Positions 36,823 to 46,282 of a DNA stretch of 64,000 nt are shown here, piece after piece. Location of the stretch: the NCBI RefSeq assembly GCF_014696625.1, contig NZ_JACJQL010000001.1, positions 186,001 to 250,000 on the forward strand. Direction: 5' to 3'. The notes beneath the pieces were generated by a model, which saw only the letters and a list, made by a program, of their open reading frames with translations, was not told where the DNA came from and ran no database searches. Source of the stretch: Nostoc parmelioides FACHB-3921. GTDB lineage: Bacteria; Cyanobacteriota; Cyanobacteriia; Cyanobacteriales; Nostocaceae. The position numbers and the translations under genes were made by a program. Position 1 is the stretch's first letter, and each line of letters opens with the position of its first letter.

Positions 36823-39402
36823 CTATTTGGTGAAAATTGTCCATACGCCGTCCCATTGAGGAGGTGGTGGAGTTTGTTGATAATTGTAGGCGCGTTCTAG
36901 GTGAATATTGACGGCTTGGTCTGTGGGTCGAATATGTTTAGCTGAGTGAAAACAAGCGATCGCCTGGGTAAAATCGCGGCATAAGTAGGCAGTCCGACCA
37001 TTATGATAGTGAAAGAGGAACTCTTGAGTGTTGTCATCTAAGGGAGTATTGCGATCGCTAATTAACTCATAGATATTTACAGCTTGGTGTTTCCCTTTCA
37101 CGCGGATTTTATCTAACTGGCGTACCCAAATGCGATCGCTGCATAATTGGTAAGTTAACTCGCTGAGGATAATATCACAGCCATATTCTTTGGTAACAGT
37201 TTCCAAACGAGAACTTAAATTGACACTATCACCAATGACGGTGTAATCCATGCGCTTGTGAGAACCGATATTACCTGAAACTACTTCTCCAGAACTAATA
37301 CCAATACCGATTTTGATTTGTGGTTGTGCCTGAATGATGCGTCTTTGATTGAATTCCTTCAAACGTTGGCGCATATCTAAGGCTGACTGTACTGCTTGCC
37401 AAGCATGATTCTCTGTCAGTGGTAATGGCGCACCAAAAACAGCCATTAAAGCGTCACCGATAAATTTATCCAGTGTGCCTTCATAATTGAAAACTGCTTC
37501 AACCATTGTTTCAAAATATTGATTCAGGAGTGATACCACTTCAGCCGCACCTAGATTTTCGGTAAGTGTGGTGTAGCCTCGGATATCTGAAAATAAAATG
37601 GTCACCTCCTTGCGTTCACCGACCATTAAGGCATCTTCTCCCAAAGCCATTACTTGTTCAGCGACATGGGGTGTAAGGTAGCGGTACATAGTAGTTTTGA
37701 GGCGCTTCTCTTGACTAATATCTTCCAAAACCACCAAACCACCACGAACACCACCTTCTGGGTTAGTCAAGGGATTAACGGTGAGATTAATACTGCGTTC
37801 TAAGATTTGTACTTCTTCTGGGGTGAGAAACTGCGGCTGGGGAACTTGGGGTAAATTCCAGGGAAGAAAAATCTCTGGGTTGGTGCGATCGCGTACTGTC
37901 AAAATAAAGTAATCTTGAGTTTCATGCAAAACCCGACTTTCCGACATTTGTAATTGATAAATTCCCACGGTCAAACTTTGTTCTGGCACATAATGTCTAG
38001 CACCACTTTTTAAACTATCTTCTAAGCGCATCTGCAAATTTTCAATTGGTACAATTTCCCAAACTACGCGACCAATTAAATTTTGTTCCCACAGCAGCTT
38101 ATTATTTTTATGATTAGCATCTCCCAAAGGACAGCCCAGTAATTCCAAGGCTGCATCATTAATTGTGACAATTCTCCCGGCCATATCTGTAGAAATTACA
38201 GCATCTGACAAGCTTTGTAAAATGTCTTTTTGATATTGTTTTTCTAGTAATACATTTTCAAATAAACGAGCATTTTCTAAAGCAACTCCCGCTTGAATAT
38301 TAAAAGCCCGCATAAACTCTTCATCGGAGGCCGTAAAACTTCCTTGTTGCTTATTAATTAACTGTGTTACTCCGATCAATTCATTGGCTGAATTAAAGAC
38401 TGGCAAACACAAAATATTTCTGGTTAAATAGCCTGTTTTTCTGTCGGTTGTAGGATCAAATCGGGGGTCTTTATAAGCATCAGCAATATTCAACGCATCC
38501 CCTGTAGATGCCACATAGCCAACAATACCACGATTCGCCGGAATCCGAATTTCTATTAACTTTGTGGTATCTGCTGCTACTGCTACTTTAGTCCAGAGTT
38601 CCCCCATTTCTTTGCGATACAGAAATAATGTGCTGCGGTCTGCCTGCATCAAAATTCGGGCTTGTTCCATCACTATTTGCAAAGTAGCTTCTAAATCTAA
38701 ACTTTGCCCTAGTGTTTGCGTGGCGCGTAAAAGTGCTGTGACTCCCCGTTGATTGCGAGCTGCAACATAAAAAGATTGACAGGTTTCTAAAATAATCCCA
38801 ATAGAAGCAGCAAAATCACGAAAAGACTCTTCATCATCTCGATTGAAGGGGATATTTCCTGTCTTATTCGCTAATTGTACGACTGCGACAATTTGATCTT
38901 TACTGCTAACAACAGGCATACATAAAATATTGTTAATCTTATAGCCCATTTGTCTCTCTAATTCTGGGCTAAACAAAGGATGGGTAGCAGTTTCAGAAAT
39001 ATTTAAATATTGGCCTGTACTAGCAACATGACCAGGAATTCCCACAGTGATAGGAGTACGAATTTCTAAAAATTTCTGCCCATTATCTTGAGGAACTTTT
39101 GACCACAATTGACATTTATCATGGTCAACTAAGAAAATTGCTGTGTGTTCTGCTTGGAGAATTTGACCGATTTTAAGTGTGATTGCTTCTAACACTTTCT
39201 CTAACATATTCTCTAGAGCTTCATTATTAATGAGTTCAATTGCTCTAAGAAACTGTTGAAATTCCGCAGTGATAAAGTCTAGTAAGCAAACAAATTCGTT
39301 AACAGAAAGGTCTTTGACCCGACGCAATAAAGCGTGGGTACGATTAACTTGAGTCAGTTCTGTTAACGAAGCCAAAACGCTACCAGGATTGGGAAGAGTC
39401 AT
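36823..39402 (-). CDS. cyaB1: GAF-GAF-PAS adenylate cyclase (CyaB type)
   Basis: An 859-residue class III adenylate cyclase. GAF-A (about 60-205) and GAF-B (about 230-380) each carry an NKFDE-type motif (NKTGNIPFNRDDEESF and NKQQGSFTASDEEF), which marks cAMP-binding GAF domains; a PAS domain follows (about 395-520), then the catalytic domain (about 595-780) with FSDIRGYT, LDKFIGDALMAVFG and DYTVIGDSVNLSSR. Thr instead of Asp in DYTVIGD places it in class IIIb. A short TPR-like tail ends the protein. The length and architecture match Anabaena CyaB1; assignment of B1 versus B2 is from memory. cAMP should activate its own synthesis through the GAF domains. Confidence 0.9.
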   Translation of the reverse strand: MTLPNPGSVLASLTELTQVNRTHALLRRVKDLSVNEFVCLLDFITAEFQQFLRAIELINNEALENMLEKVLEAITLKIGQILQAEHTAIFLVDHDKCQLWSKVPQDNGQKFLEIRTPITVGIPGHVASTGQYLNISETATHPLFSPELERQMGYKINNILCMPVVSSKDQIVAVVQLANKTGNIPFNRDDEESFRDFAASIGIILETCQSFYVAARNQRGVTALLRATQTLGQSLDLEATLQIVMEQARILMQADRSTLFLYRKEMGELWTKVAVAADTTKLIEIRIPANRGIVGYVASTGDALNIADAYKDPRFDPTTDRKTGYLTRNILCLPVFNSANELIGVTQLINKQQGSFTASDEEFMRAFNIQAGVALENARLFENVLLEKQYQKDILQSLSDAVISTDMAGRIVTINDAALELLGCPLGDANHKNNKLLWEQNLIGRVVWEIVPIENLQMRLEDSLKSGARHYVPEQSLTVGIYQLQMSESRVLHETQDYFILTVRDRTNPEIFLPWNLPQVPQPQFLTPEEVQILERSINLTVNPLTNPEGGVRGGLVVLEDISQEKRLKTTMYRYLTPHVAEQVMALGEDALMVGERKEVTILFSDIRGYTTLTENLGAAEVVSLLNQYFETMVEAVFNYEGTLDKFIGDALMAVFGAPLPLTENHAWQAVQSALDMRQRLKEFNQRRIIQAQPQIKIGIGISSGEVVSGNIGSHKRMDYTVIGDSVNLSSRLETVTKEYGCDIILSELTYQLCSDRIWVRQLDKIRVKGKHQAVNIYELISDRNTPLDDNTQEFLFHYHNGRTAYLCRDFTQAIACFHSAKHIRPTDQAVNIHLERAYNYQQTPPPPQWDGVWTIFTK

Positions 39403-39552
39403 TAGTTATTGGTCAGTTGTCCGTTGTCCGTTGCTGATAGTTTTCTTTTCCCCTGACTTAAAAGAGGGTGTAGGGGTGTAAGGGTTTGGGGGTGTAGGGG
39501 AAAGATATCTTTCATCCATGACTGTGAAATTTTTTCATCGGGACTGCTTTTT

Positions 39553-40689
39553 TCAACCAACTTTTGCCAACTTTTCTTTCATCAACACTTTCTGGTAATA
39601 ATCTTGTAGCTGACGTGTAGCAGCGGCCCATCCCCACCTTTCGGCTTCTCGACGAGCATTTTGACGAATATTATCACGCTCTTGGGCGTTTTCTAAAAGG
39701 CGGACGGTTGCATTAATGGCATCTTGAATATCGGCTTTTGGGTTGAAAAGATAACCATTTACCCCATCTGTGACGATATCAGGAATACCACCGGAACGGG
39801 CTGCGACTACAGGACAGCCAGCCGCCATTGCTTCTAGTAAGACTAAACCGAGGGTTTCTGTGCGAGAGGGAAAGATAAAGGCATCGGCGCTGGCAAAAGC
39901 CGCACCTAATTCACGTCCGGTGAGATAGCCGACGAAATGAGTATTTGTACCGGAGAAGTGTTTTTCTAATGCTTGGCGGTGGGGGCCATCTCCCACCAGG
40001 GCTAATCTCGCTTGGGGAATTGCTTCTAGAATGGGTTTGATGCGCTCAATTTCTTTTTCCGCAGAAAGACGACCTACATACAATAATAGGGGGTTTTCTG
40101 GGTGGTTTTGTGACAGGTGCGATCGCATCTCTAAACTGGCTAAATCCGGGTGAAATAATTCTGTGTCTACTCCCCGTTGCCATAAATCCACTCGTTCGAT
40201 ACCGTGTCCTGATAGTTCTGCCACCATCGCTGTGGAAGTACAAAGATTTAAAACAGCCTGATTGTGCGCTCCTTTTAGCAGTTCCCACAGCAACCCTTCT
40301 AGCATTCCTAAACCATAATGTTGCAGATATTGCGGTAGATGAGTATGGTAAGAAGCTACTAAGGGGATTTTTTGGACTTTACTGTAAAAAATTCCTGACA
40401 AACCTAACACTGCCGGATTTACAACATGAATAATATCTGGTTGAAACTCTTCTAAGGCATAACCAATAGCTGGGCGAGGAAGTGCCATTTTTAACTCTGG
40501 ATACAGAGGCAAGGGAAAGCCACTAACGCCATAAACTTTCGCTCCCTTATGTTCAGTGATTCCACCGTCAGGGGCAATCACTAAAACTTCATTTCCCAGA
40601 CGTTGTAAATGATCAACGGTGTGGCGCAAGCGTGTCACAATACCGTCAACCTTAGGCAAAAAGGTTTCGGTGAATAAGGCAATTCTCAT
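39553..40689 (-). CDS. sqdX: Sulfoquinovosyltransferase (SQDG synthase)
   Basis: A 378-residue GT4 enzyme: MRIALFTETFLPKVDGIV, IHVVNPAVLGLSGIFYSK, SYHTHLPQYLQHYGLG, then the EX7E motif in SRTETLGLVLLEAMAAG. This N-terminal pattern is typical of cyanobacterial SqdX, which transfers sulfoquinovose from UDP-sulfoquinovose to diacylglycerol, making the thylakoid sulfolipid SQDG. sqdB is not adjacent. Full length. Other GT4 lipid glycosyltransferases share the fold, but the match is good. Confidence 0.88.
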   Translation of the reverse strand: MRIALFTETFLPKVDGIVTRLRHTVDHLQRLGNEVLVIAPDGGITEHKGAKVYGVSGFPLPLYPELKMALPRPAIGYALEEFQPDIIHVVNPAVLGLSGIFYSKVQKIPLVASYHTHLPQYLQHYGLGMLEGLLWELLKGAHNQAVLNLCTSTAMVAELSGHGIERVDLWQRGVDTELFHPDLASLEMRSHLSQNHPENPLLLYVGRLSAEKEIERIKPILEAIPQARLALVGDGPHRQALEKHFSGTNTHFVGYLTGRELGAAFASADAFIFPSRTETLGLVLLEAMAAGCPVVAARSGGIPDIVTDGVNGYLFNPKADIQDAINATVRLLENAQERDNIRQNARREAERWGWAAATRQLQDYYQKVLMKEKLAKVG

Positions 40690-41268
40690 ACAAAACTATG
40701 CAGTAACGGGAGATAGTCCCAACTTCTGTTGAATTTCGATATCTACAACAGAGTAAACCGTCTCCCGTAGTCTAATCAATTCGTACAGCCAGATTTTATT
40801 TTTTGTCGGCCGGGTGTCCAGCAAGATGACGGGTATGAGACTATTTTTTATTAAAGCTGCGAGAAACCCCGTCCCCTTGTGGGTGAGGAGTTTTAATCAG
40901 GACTTACGCAACTGGCACAATAGTAAGGCAAGTCAGATGTGGAAAATCCTCTAATGTGTACGAAATTATTAGGGCTAACGCACCCTACTGGCGTGGCAAG
41001 CCTTAAAAGTTGCATTAAAACTCTCTTGAATATTAATTAATAAATTAATTAAAAAATAGTATTCGATAATACATTAATTCAAAAATTAGATTTAATAATT
41101 AGCATGATATTATTGCCACGTGAGACGGAAAACCGTACTCATGTTGGAGCGCAATTTCTACCTGATAAATCCCTGTTTAGATAGATAAAATCAAAGTGCA
41201 ACTCAAGTAATCTAGTTGTCTATAAAAGATTAAAAAAATCAATACAGCATTAGCAGGAGAGCGCAAAT
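40690..41268. other. Intergenic region with decayed repeats
   Basis: 579 bases between divergent sqdX and htpX-like genes. It contains a degenerate hairpin (AAACCCCGTCCCC ... GGGTGAGGAGTTTT near 40865-40895) and, at 40899-40910, AGGACTTACGCA, the end signature also seen at the termini of the element at 46283-46432. A GGCGTGGCAAGCC segment resembles the ACCCTACGGG repeat cores. The right part is plain AT-rich sequence; a Shine-Dalgarno-like CAGGAGAG lies at 41251-41258. Confidence 0.5.
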
Positions 41269-42138
41269 ATGGGAAATCAATTTAAAACGCTTGCTTTGCT
41301 TGCTGCCCTCAGTGGCTTATTAATTGCTATCAGTTATTGGGTAATTGGCGGTAGTAGCGGCTTGATTATTGGCATTGGCTTGGCGGCAGTGACAAACCTG
41401 CTTTCATGGTATCAATCAGATAAAATTGCCTTGGCAGTTTACCGCGCCCAACCTGTGAGTGAAAGTCAAGCGCCAAGACTTTATCGCACGGTGCAGAGAT
41501 TATCACAACGCGCTAATATTCCCATGCCAGGAGTGTATATTGTTCCTGGTCAAACTGCTAATGCTTTTGCGACAGGAAGAGATCCAGAACACGCGGCAGT
41601 GGCTGTCACCGAAGGTATTTTAAATATATTGCCAGAAGATGAATTAGAAGCGGTCATCGCCCACGAACTTACACATATTATTAACCGCGACACATTAACA
41701 CAAGCTGTAGCTGCTACTGTTGCCGGTGCTATCTCTTTCTTGGCACAAATGGTGAGTTATAGCTTATGGTTCGGCGGAATAGGTGGACGAGATAACGAAA
41801 GAGGCGGAAATCCTTTAGGTGTTTTGTTAACTGTTGTGCTTGCACCCATAGCAGCCACTATCATTCAGCTAGCTATATCCCGTACTAGAGAATTTTCTGC
41901 TGATGCTGGTGCTGCCAAATTAACAGGTAATCCCCGCGCCCTAGCCCGCGCATTACAAAGACTAGAAGCCTCAGCGCGACAAATGCCTTTAAATGCTAAC
42001 CCAGCTTTTGAGCCGCTATTAATTATCAACCCCATTTCTGGGCAGTTTTTAGGTAACTTATTTTCCAGCCATCCATCCACCGAAGCAAGAGTTCAAGCAT
42101 TGCTGAAGTTAGAAAAACAACTACCGACAATAGCTTAG
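41269..42138 (+). CDS. M48-family membrane zinc metalloprotease (HtpX-like)
   Basis: A 289-residue peptidase with two N-terminal membrane helices (about 6-24 and 28-46), the zinc motif HELTH (His132, Glu133, His136), the third-ligand region SRTREFSADAGAAKL, and two further hydrophobic segments (about 145-165 and 183-202). HtpX proteins degrade misfolded membrane proteins. The downstream 142-residue gene starts 51 bases later. The exact subfamily and whether htpX is the right symbol are uncertain. Confidence 0.88.
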   Translation: MGNQFKTLALLAALSGLLIAISYWVIGGSSGLIIGIGLAAVTNLLSWYQSDKIALAVYRAQPVSESQAPRLYRTVQRLSQRANIPMPGVYIVPGQTANAFATGRDPEHAAVAVTEGILNILPEDELEAVIAHELTHIINRDTLTQAVAATVAGAISFLAQMVSYSLWFGGIGGRDNERGGNPLGVLLTVVLAPIAATIIQLAISRTREFSADAGAAKLTGNPRALARALQRLEASARQMPLNANPAFEPLLIINPISGQFLGNLFSSHPSTEARVQALLKLEKQLPTIA

Positions 42139-42189
42139 GTAGTAGATAACTATCGACTGTTAACTCATGACTCCAAGGATATTTCAACT

Positions 42190-42618
42190 ATGAATGCTGA
42201 CAACATCGAAATTATCGAATCTGTGGAAATTGTTGAATCTACCGTGGTGGTAGAAATTAGTCCTCAAACTGATGAAATAGTGGAAGCGGAAATGGCTGGG
42301 GAAACTGACGAAGTAAAGCGCGAAACTAAAGCGCTGATTGAAGCACTCAGAAGACGCGCGCAAGCTGAAGCCGAATCAGCAGGAACTTTCACCCGCGAAA
42401 CTTACTTAAACGCTGTTCGCAAGATTCGAGAAAATCTTGATCGGGAAAGAATTATGGATCGCAGCGATCGCTTAGAATACTTTTGGGCTGTTTTGAAGGA
42501 CGAAACCGAAAAAAACTGGCACTTAATGATGAAAGATTTTGTAGATTTTAGTGTACGTCTACAAAATGCCGCCAAAGCCGCCTGGGAAGCTTTTAATGCC
42601 CCTCGCCATCAAGGTTAG
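42190..42618 (+). CDS. Conserved hypothetical protein, acidic N-terminus
   Basis: A 142-residue soluble protein I do not recognise. The first ~50 residues are very rich in Glu/Val/Ile (repeated VE.., IIESVEIVEST), the rest is helical with FTRETYLNAVRKIRENL and an aromatic WHLMMKDFVDFSVRLQ amphipathic helix near the C-terminus. It lies 51 bases downstream of the M48 protease and is closed by an intrinsic terminator, so the two probably form an operon and it might modulate the protease (inference). Confidence 0.75.
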   Translation: MNADNIEIIESVEIVESTVVVEISPQTDEIVEAEMAGETDEVKRETKALIEALRRRAQAEAESAGTFTRETYLNAVRKIRENLDRERIMDRSDRLEYFWAVLKDETEKNWHLMMKDFVDFSVRLQNAAKAAWEAFNAPRHQG

Positions 42619-42640
42619 GTAATATTAAACTACCACAAAG

Positions 42641-42683
42641 CCCTACCTTATTTTGCTATCAGCCAAAATGAGGTAGGGTTTTT
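42641..42683 (+). terminator. Intrinsic terminator of the M48 protease operon
   Basis: CCCTACCTTATTTTG (42641-42655) pairs with CAAAATGAGGTAGGG (42664-42678), a near-perfect 15-base stem with a short loop, followed by a run of five T. A textbook rho-independent terminator. Confidence 0.9.
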
Positions 42684-42729
42684 AGCAGTGATGCTGTCAA
42701 TACTTTTCTCAACTCTCGCCAACAAAAAT

Positions 42730-43595
42730 TTAAATTGTTTTATTAAATAACTGCACAGGCTTACTTTGTAATTGAGAAGCAATTGGTTGTACTCGTTCCA
42801 CCACACTAATCATATATTTGTAATCTGGGATTGGTGCATTGGGTATATAGCCAATCTCTTGAGCTGAAGTTGAAGGAAACTCACTCATAACTTTGCGAAT
42901 GAATTCCTGGCGTTTGCTTTCTATAGTTGATTTCATCAACACAACACCAGGTGGAACATAGTGGGGGTCTGTGTAGAAAATACGAAATTTAGTTCCTGGA
43001 AATTTTGACCTATAAAGGTTAAATTCTGCCATAGAAACAGCACCAGCTGCTGCTCTTCCTTCAGCTACCCATTCCATAATAGTTATTGGTGTAGGTGCAG
43101 ACAAAATTTCAGCCAGCGTTAAACCATAGAGATTATAAAGGGGTAAATAATATCCTGTAGCTGAACCTAATTGTCCTAAAGCTACTGTTTTACGCTGTAA
43201 ATCTTGTAAATCACTGATATTGCTGTCTTCACGGGTAATGAAAACACAACGCAAATTAGTCACACCAATTAAAGGGAATAGAGGAATATATTGATAGCGG
43301 GAAATCGCTATAGCTGCTATTCCTGGCGGAGCAAATACTAATGACCAAGCACGAGATTCTAGGCGCTCAATCGCTTTATTTTCATTAAAAGTAGGTTCTA
43401 AAATAATCTTAGCTTTTGTTTTTTCTCCTAAATAACGCTTAAAGCCAGCATACTGATTGATTATTTTGGCTCCACCATCATAGTTAATTACACCAATAGT
43501 TAATAAACCATTAGATTGCTGTTGAGATGTACAGGCATTAACTATTAAGAAAATTGATTGTCCAAAAAAAAACGCCGTGAAAACTTCCTAGACAT
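42730..43595 (-). pseudogene. PhnD-like substrate-binding lipoprotein, frameshifted in a homopolymer
   Basis: A continuous PhnD-family (phosphate/phosphonate-type) binding protein is readable on the minus strand except for one break. From ATG 43595 the frame reads SRKFSRRFF, a twin-arginine start, then hits nine T (plus-strand A-run 43564-43572) and stops soon after; in the frame two bases on, the protein continues FGQSIFLIVNAC, a lipobox-like end, then SNGLLTIGVINYDGGAKII through VFAPPGIAAIAISR to QLFNKTI at 42730. One extra base in the run would restore ~288 residues. The internal GTG start at 43263 alone would lack signal peptide and lobe 1. Decay, slippage-corrected expression or a sequence error are all possible. 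Confidence 0.75.
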
Positions 43596-43696
43596 TACTA
43601 ATTTTAATTAATAAACTATCTTGCTTTTATCAGCTATCTTCGCTAAAGTATTTTACTACAATCCTTGATAAAGCTTTATCTAAAAAACTTACACTA

Positions 43697-44599
43697 ATGT
43701 TAAAAAAAATAAAGATTGGTACAAAATTCAACTTACTATTAACTATTGTTTTTATCATTAGCATTGTAGTAAGTGGGGCTGCTTTATCTAGCATACTCCA
43801 GAATCGAGCGCAAACAGAAGTAATTTCTAAAGCTTTGGTGCTTTTGAACACAATGACTTCTGTAAGACAATATACACAAGATAGAGTCAGAAATTTGCTG
43901 TTGCCTCAACTAGAGACACAAGCAGCCTTTATTCCAGAAACAGTTCCAGCTTTCTCTGCAACAGAAGTATTTGAAAATTTACGCAAGAATGAAAAGTATC
44001 AAAATTTCTTTTATAAAGAAGCCACACTGAATCCAACTAATTTAAGAGACAAAGCCGATACCTATGAAGCGGCGATCGTGGAACGCTTTCGCAAAAATCC
44101 TTCACTACCAGAAATTGCTAGCTTTCGCACCTTACCTGAAGGGACAGTATTTTATATCGCCAGACCATTGGCTGTAAAAGAACAAAGCTGTTTACAATGC
44201 CATTCCACACCAGAAAAAGCACCCAAGAGCCAATTGTTAACTTATGGTTCAGAAAACGGTTTCGGGTGGCAACTAAATGAGATTGTCGCAGCTCAGATTA
44301 TCTCTGTTCCTTCGGAAGAAGTATTTAATAATGCTCAAAGTACTTGGTTAGGAATTATGGCATTTTTGGTTGTTATCTTTGCCATAGTTGTGATTATAAT
44401 TAACTTTCTCATTAAGAAAACTGTAATTCAGCGCATTAGAAGAATTGAAAACATCGCGCAAAGAGTTAGTACTGGAGACATGAGTGCAGAATTTGAAGAT
44501 AAAACTAATGATGAAATTGGCGGTTTAGCAGCAGCTTTTAATCGCATGAAATACAGTTTAACAATAGCTATGGATATGCTAAATAAACAAAATGAATGA
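43697..44599 (+). CDS. DUF3365 (Tll0287-like) heme-c sensor with HAMP domain
   Basis: A 300-residue membrane protein: TM1 (about 11-33), extracytoplasmic domain with the heme-c attachment motif CLQCH (Cys165, Cys168, His169) preceded by GTVFYIARPLAVKEQS, TM2 (about 217-240), HAMP (about 240-293), and then it ends. This is the DUF3365/Tll0287-like periplasmic domain, thought to sense redox or small molecules. No kinase or methyl-accepting output follows in the same chain, so it either works with another protein or is truncated. It is divergent from the PhnD-like gene (101 bases apart) and convergent with the Ser/Thr kinase at 44860. Confidence 0.85.
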   Translation: MLKKIKIGTKFNLLLTIVFIISIVVSGAALSSILQNRAQTEVISKALVLLNTMTSVRQYTQDRVRNLLLPQLETQAAFIPETVPAFSATEVFENLRKNEKYQNFFYKEATLNPTNLRDKADTYEAAIVERFRKNPSLPEIASFRTLPEGTVFYIARPLAVKEQSCLQCHSTPEKAPKSQLLTYGSENGFGWQLNEIVAAQIISVPSEEVFNNAQSTWLGIMAFLVVIFAIVVIIINFLIKKTVIQRIRRIENIAQRVSTGDMSAEFEDKTNDEIGGLAAAFNRMKYSLTIAMDMLNKQNE

Positions 44600-44603
44600 A
44601 AAC

Positions 44604-44723
44604 TAAGCTATTCTGCTTTTAAGTTGCACAATCCATCGTGAGTACTGTTAACTGTTGACAGTCAACGTTCAACAGTTAACAACCCTTATTAGTAGTTATA
44701 TAATTTAGCCGCGCATCAGCTTA
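44604..44723 (-). mobile_element. MITE-like element, copy C
   Basis: 120 bases with TAAGCT at one end and AGCTTA at the other and a large central palindrome: GTTAACTGTTGA (44647-44658) pairs perfectly with TCAACAGTTAAC (44669-44680). In reverse orientation it matches copy B (36032-36130) along both flanks, and its 37-base end matches 25880-25916 with one difference. It starts 5 bases after the stop of the heme-c sensor gene. Confidence 0.65.
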
Positions 44724-44859
44724 TTAAGGAACTTCCAGATCAAAAACATCCAAGATTTAAGGTGCATCAGTTTCTTAGAATTTAACTATACTCAGAAGTT
44801 ATTTATACTGCTGCACCTTAACAAAACACCGATTTCAGATAATTTATTCATATCAAGTT

Positions 44860-46245
44860 TTAAGACAGTAATCGCTGCTGGAATTGCAAAGCTTTTTGAG
44901 CATCAGGAATTTCATCCGATACAATTTTAATAAATTCGGCACGAGAGGTTGTTGCACTAGCAGATTTCTTTGCTTTTTGAATCAGAAAAATAGCAATTGG
45001 GCCAATTAAGTCTAGTAATTCCCGTTCACACTCACGTACCAAAGTATCACTAATACCAGAGTTTGTAGTTGGTTGGTTTTTTTCTGGTACATTCTTAGAG
45101 ATATTCTCGTATTGAATGGTTGGTTGCTCAAGGAGGGGTTTTACTTTTTTCTTAAACTCAGTTTGTTGATTGGCTGTTAAATGTAAAGCCAAACTATCGA
45201 TCAATTCTTGATAACTAGAAGCTGATGCTGTCCTTCGTAATAACGTTGGTGCTATGGGGCCGACGAAAGTTGTGAGTATATTTTCTAGATAGTTATACTG
45301 TTCTACAGAAAGAATAGAACTATTGCTGCTATGTAACCCCAATCTTTGCTGTTGGGATAGAGTAAGCTGAGGCTGTTGTGTCAATGTTGATGGTGCAACA
45401 GTTATTTGAGTTTCTGCTTGAAGATGAAAATTTTGTTGTAGCGCCTCTAAAACTTCTGTAGCCGATTGGTAGCGGAGTTTAAAGTTATTTAGCACCATTT
45501 TAGATAACACAGATGCTAACACAGGGCTAACTTTTGCTCGATTTTGCCAGAGAATTTCTCCCGATAAGGGATCTTCTGCTAGTTCTCTGGGATGTACTCC
45601 TGTTAATGCTTGAATACAAACTATACCTAGAGAATAAATATCACTGTTGAGATGGGGTTTACCTCGGAACTGTTCTACAGACATATATCCTGGTGTGCCT
45701 ATAGCAACAGTCATTTCTGTTTGTCCGCTAATTGCGCTTATTTGCGTTTGGACTTCTTTAACTGCTCCAAAATCTATCAGCACTAACTTACCATCATGTA
45801 GCCTTCTGAGTATATTTTCCGGCTTGATATCTCGATGAATCACTTTGTGAAGATGAATGAATTGCAAGATATCTAAGGCTTGCTGTAGAAGTGTTATGAC
45901 TTTTTTTTCTGTCCAAGGTTGATTAGGTGGCATTTCTGCTTTTAATGAATGCCCATCAATAAATTCTTGTACCAAAAAAAATTCTTGATGCTCTTCAAAG
46001 TATGCTAAAAGACGAGGAATTTGATCATGATGCCCCAGTCTTTCTAGTGTTTCTGCTTCGCTGGTGAATAGCCGTCTGGCCGTTTCCATAAACTCTGGGT
46101 TATGAGTTACAGGTTGAAAGTGCTTGACTACACATTTAGGTTGACCAGGGCGTTGAGTATCAAGTGCGATATAAGTTTTACCAAATCCACCCCCGCCTAA
46201 CATTTGACGGATTAGATAACGACCGACTAGTAAAGTGCCTAACAT
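44860..46245 (-). CDS. Hanks-type Ser/Thr protein kinase with duplicated C-terminal helical domain
   Basis: A 461-residue soluble kinase: glycine loop MLGGGGFGKTY, Lys41, HRDIKPEN (Asp139), DFG at Asp158, and APE-equivalent GYMSVEQFRG. Residues ~270-310 are a Gln/Thr-rich linker. The C-terminal part holds two similar ~60-residue helical units (FVGPIAPTLLRRTASASS... near 335 and LIGPIAIFLIQKAKKSASA... near 410), a module I have seen at the ends of bacterial kinases. No transmembrane segment. It is convergent with the heme-c HAMP protein; a functional pairing is possible but unproven. Confidence 0.9.
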   Translation of the reverse strand: MLGTLLVGRYLIRQMLGGGGFGKTYIALDTQRPGQPKCVVKHFQPVTHNPEFMETARRLFTSEAETLERLGHHDQIPRLLAYFEEHQEFFLVQEFIDGHSLKAEMPPNQPWTEKKVITLLQQALDILQFIHLHKVIHRDIKPENILRRLHDGKLVLIDFGAVKEVQTQISAISGQTEMTVAIGTPGYMSVEQFRGKPHLNSDIYSLGIVCIQALTGVHPRELAEDPLSGEILWQNRAKVSPVLASVLSKMVLNNFKLRYQSATEVLEALQQNFHLQAETQITVAPSTLTQQPQLTLSQQQRLGLHSSNSSILSVEQYNYLENILTTFVGPIAPTLLRRTASASSYQELIDSLALHLTANQQTEFKKKVKPLLEQPTIQYENISKNVPEKNQPTTNSGISDTLVRECERELLDLIGPIAIFLIQKAKKSASATTSRAEFIKIVSDEIPDAQKALQFQQRLLS

Positions 46246-46282
46246 TGCATGACTTTTTTAAGTCTTACATTCATCTTGACAT

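Noticed and set aside
42730..43263. Intact 177-residue binding protein starting at an internal GTG
   Set aside because: Homologous sequence continues upstream in the same frame for about 100 codons to a lipobox-like segment, so the GTG is internal.
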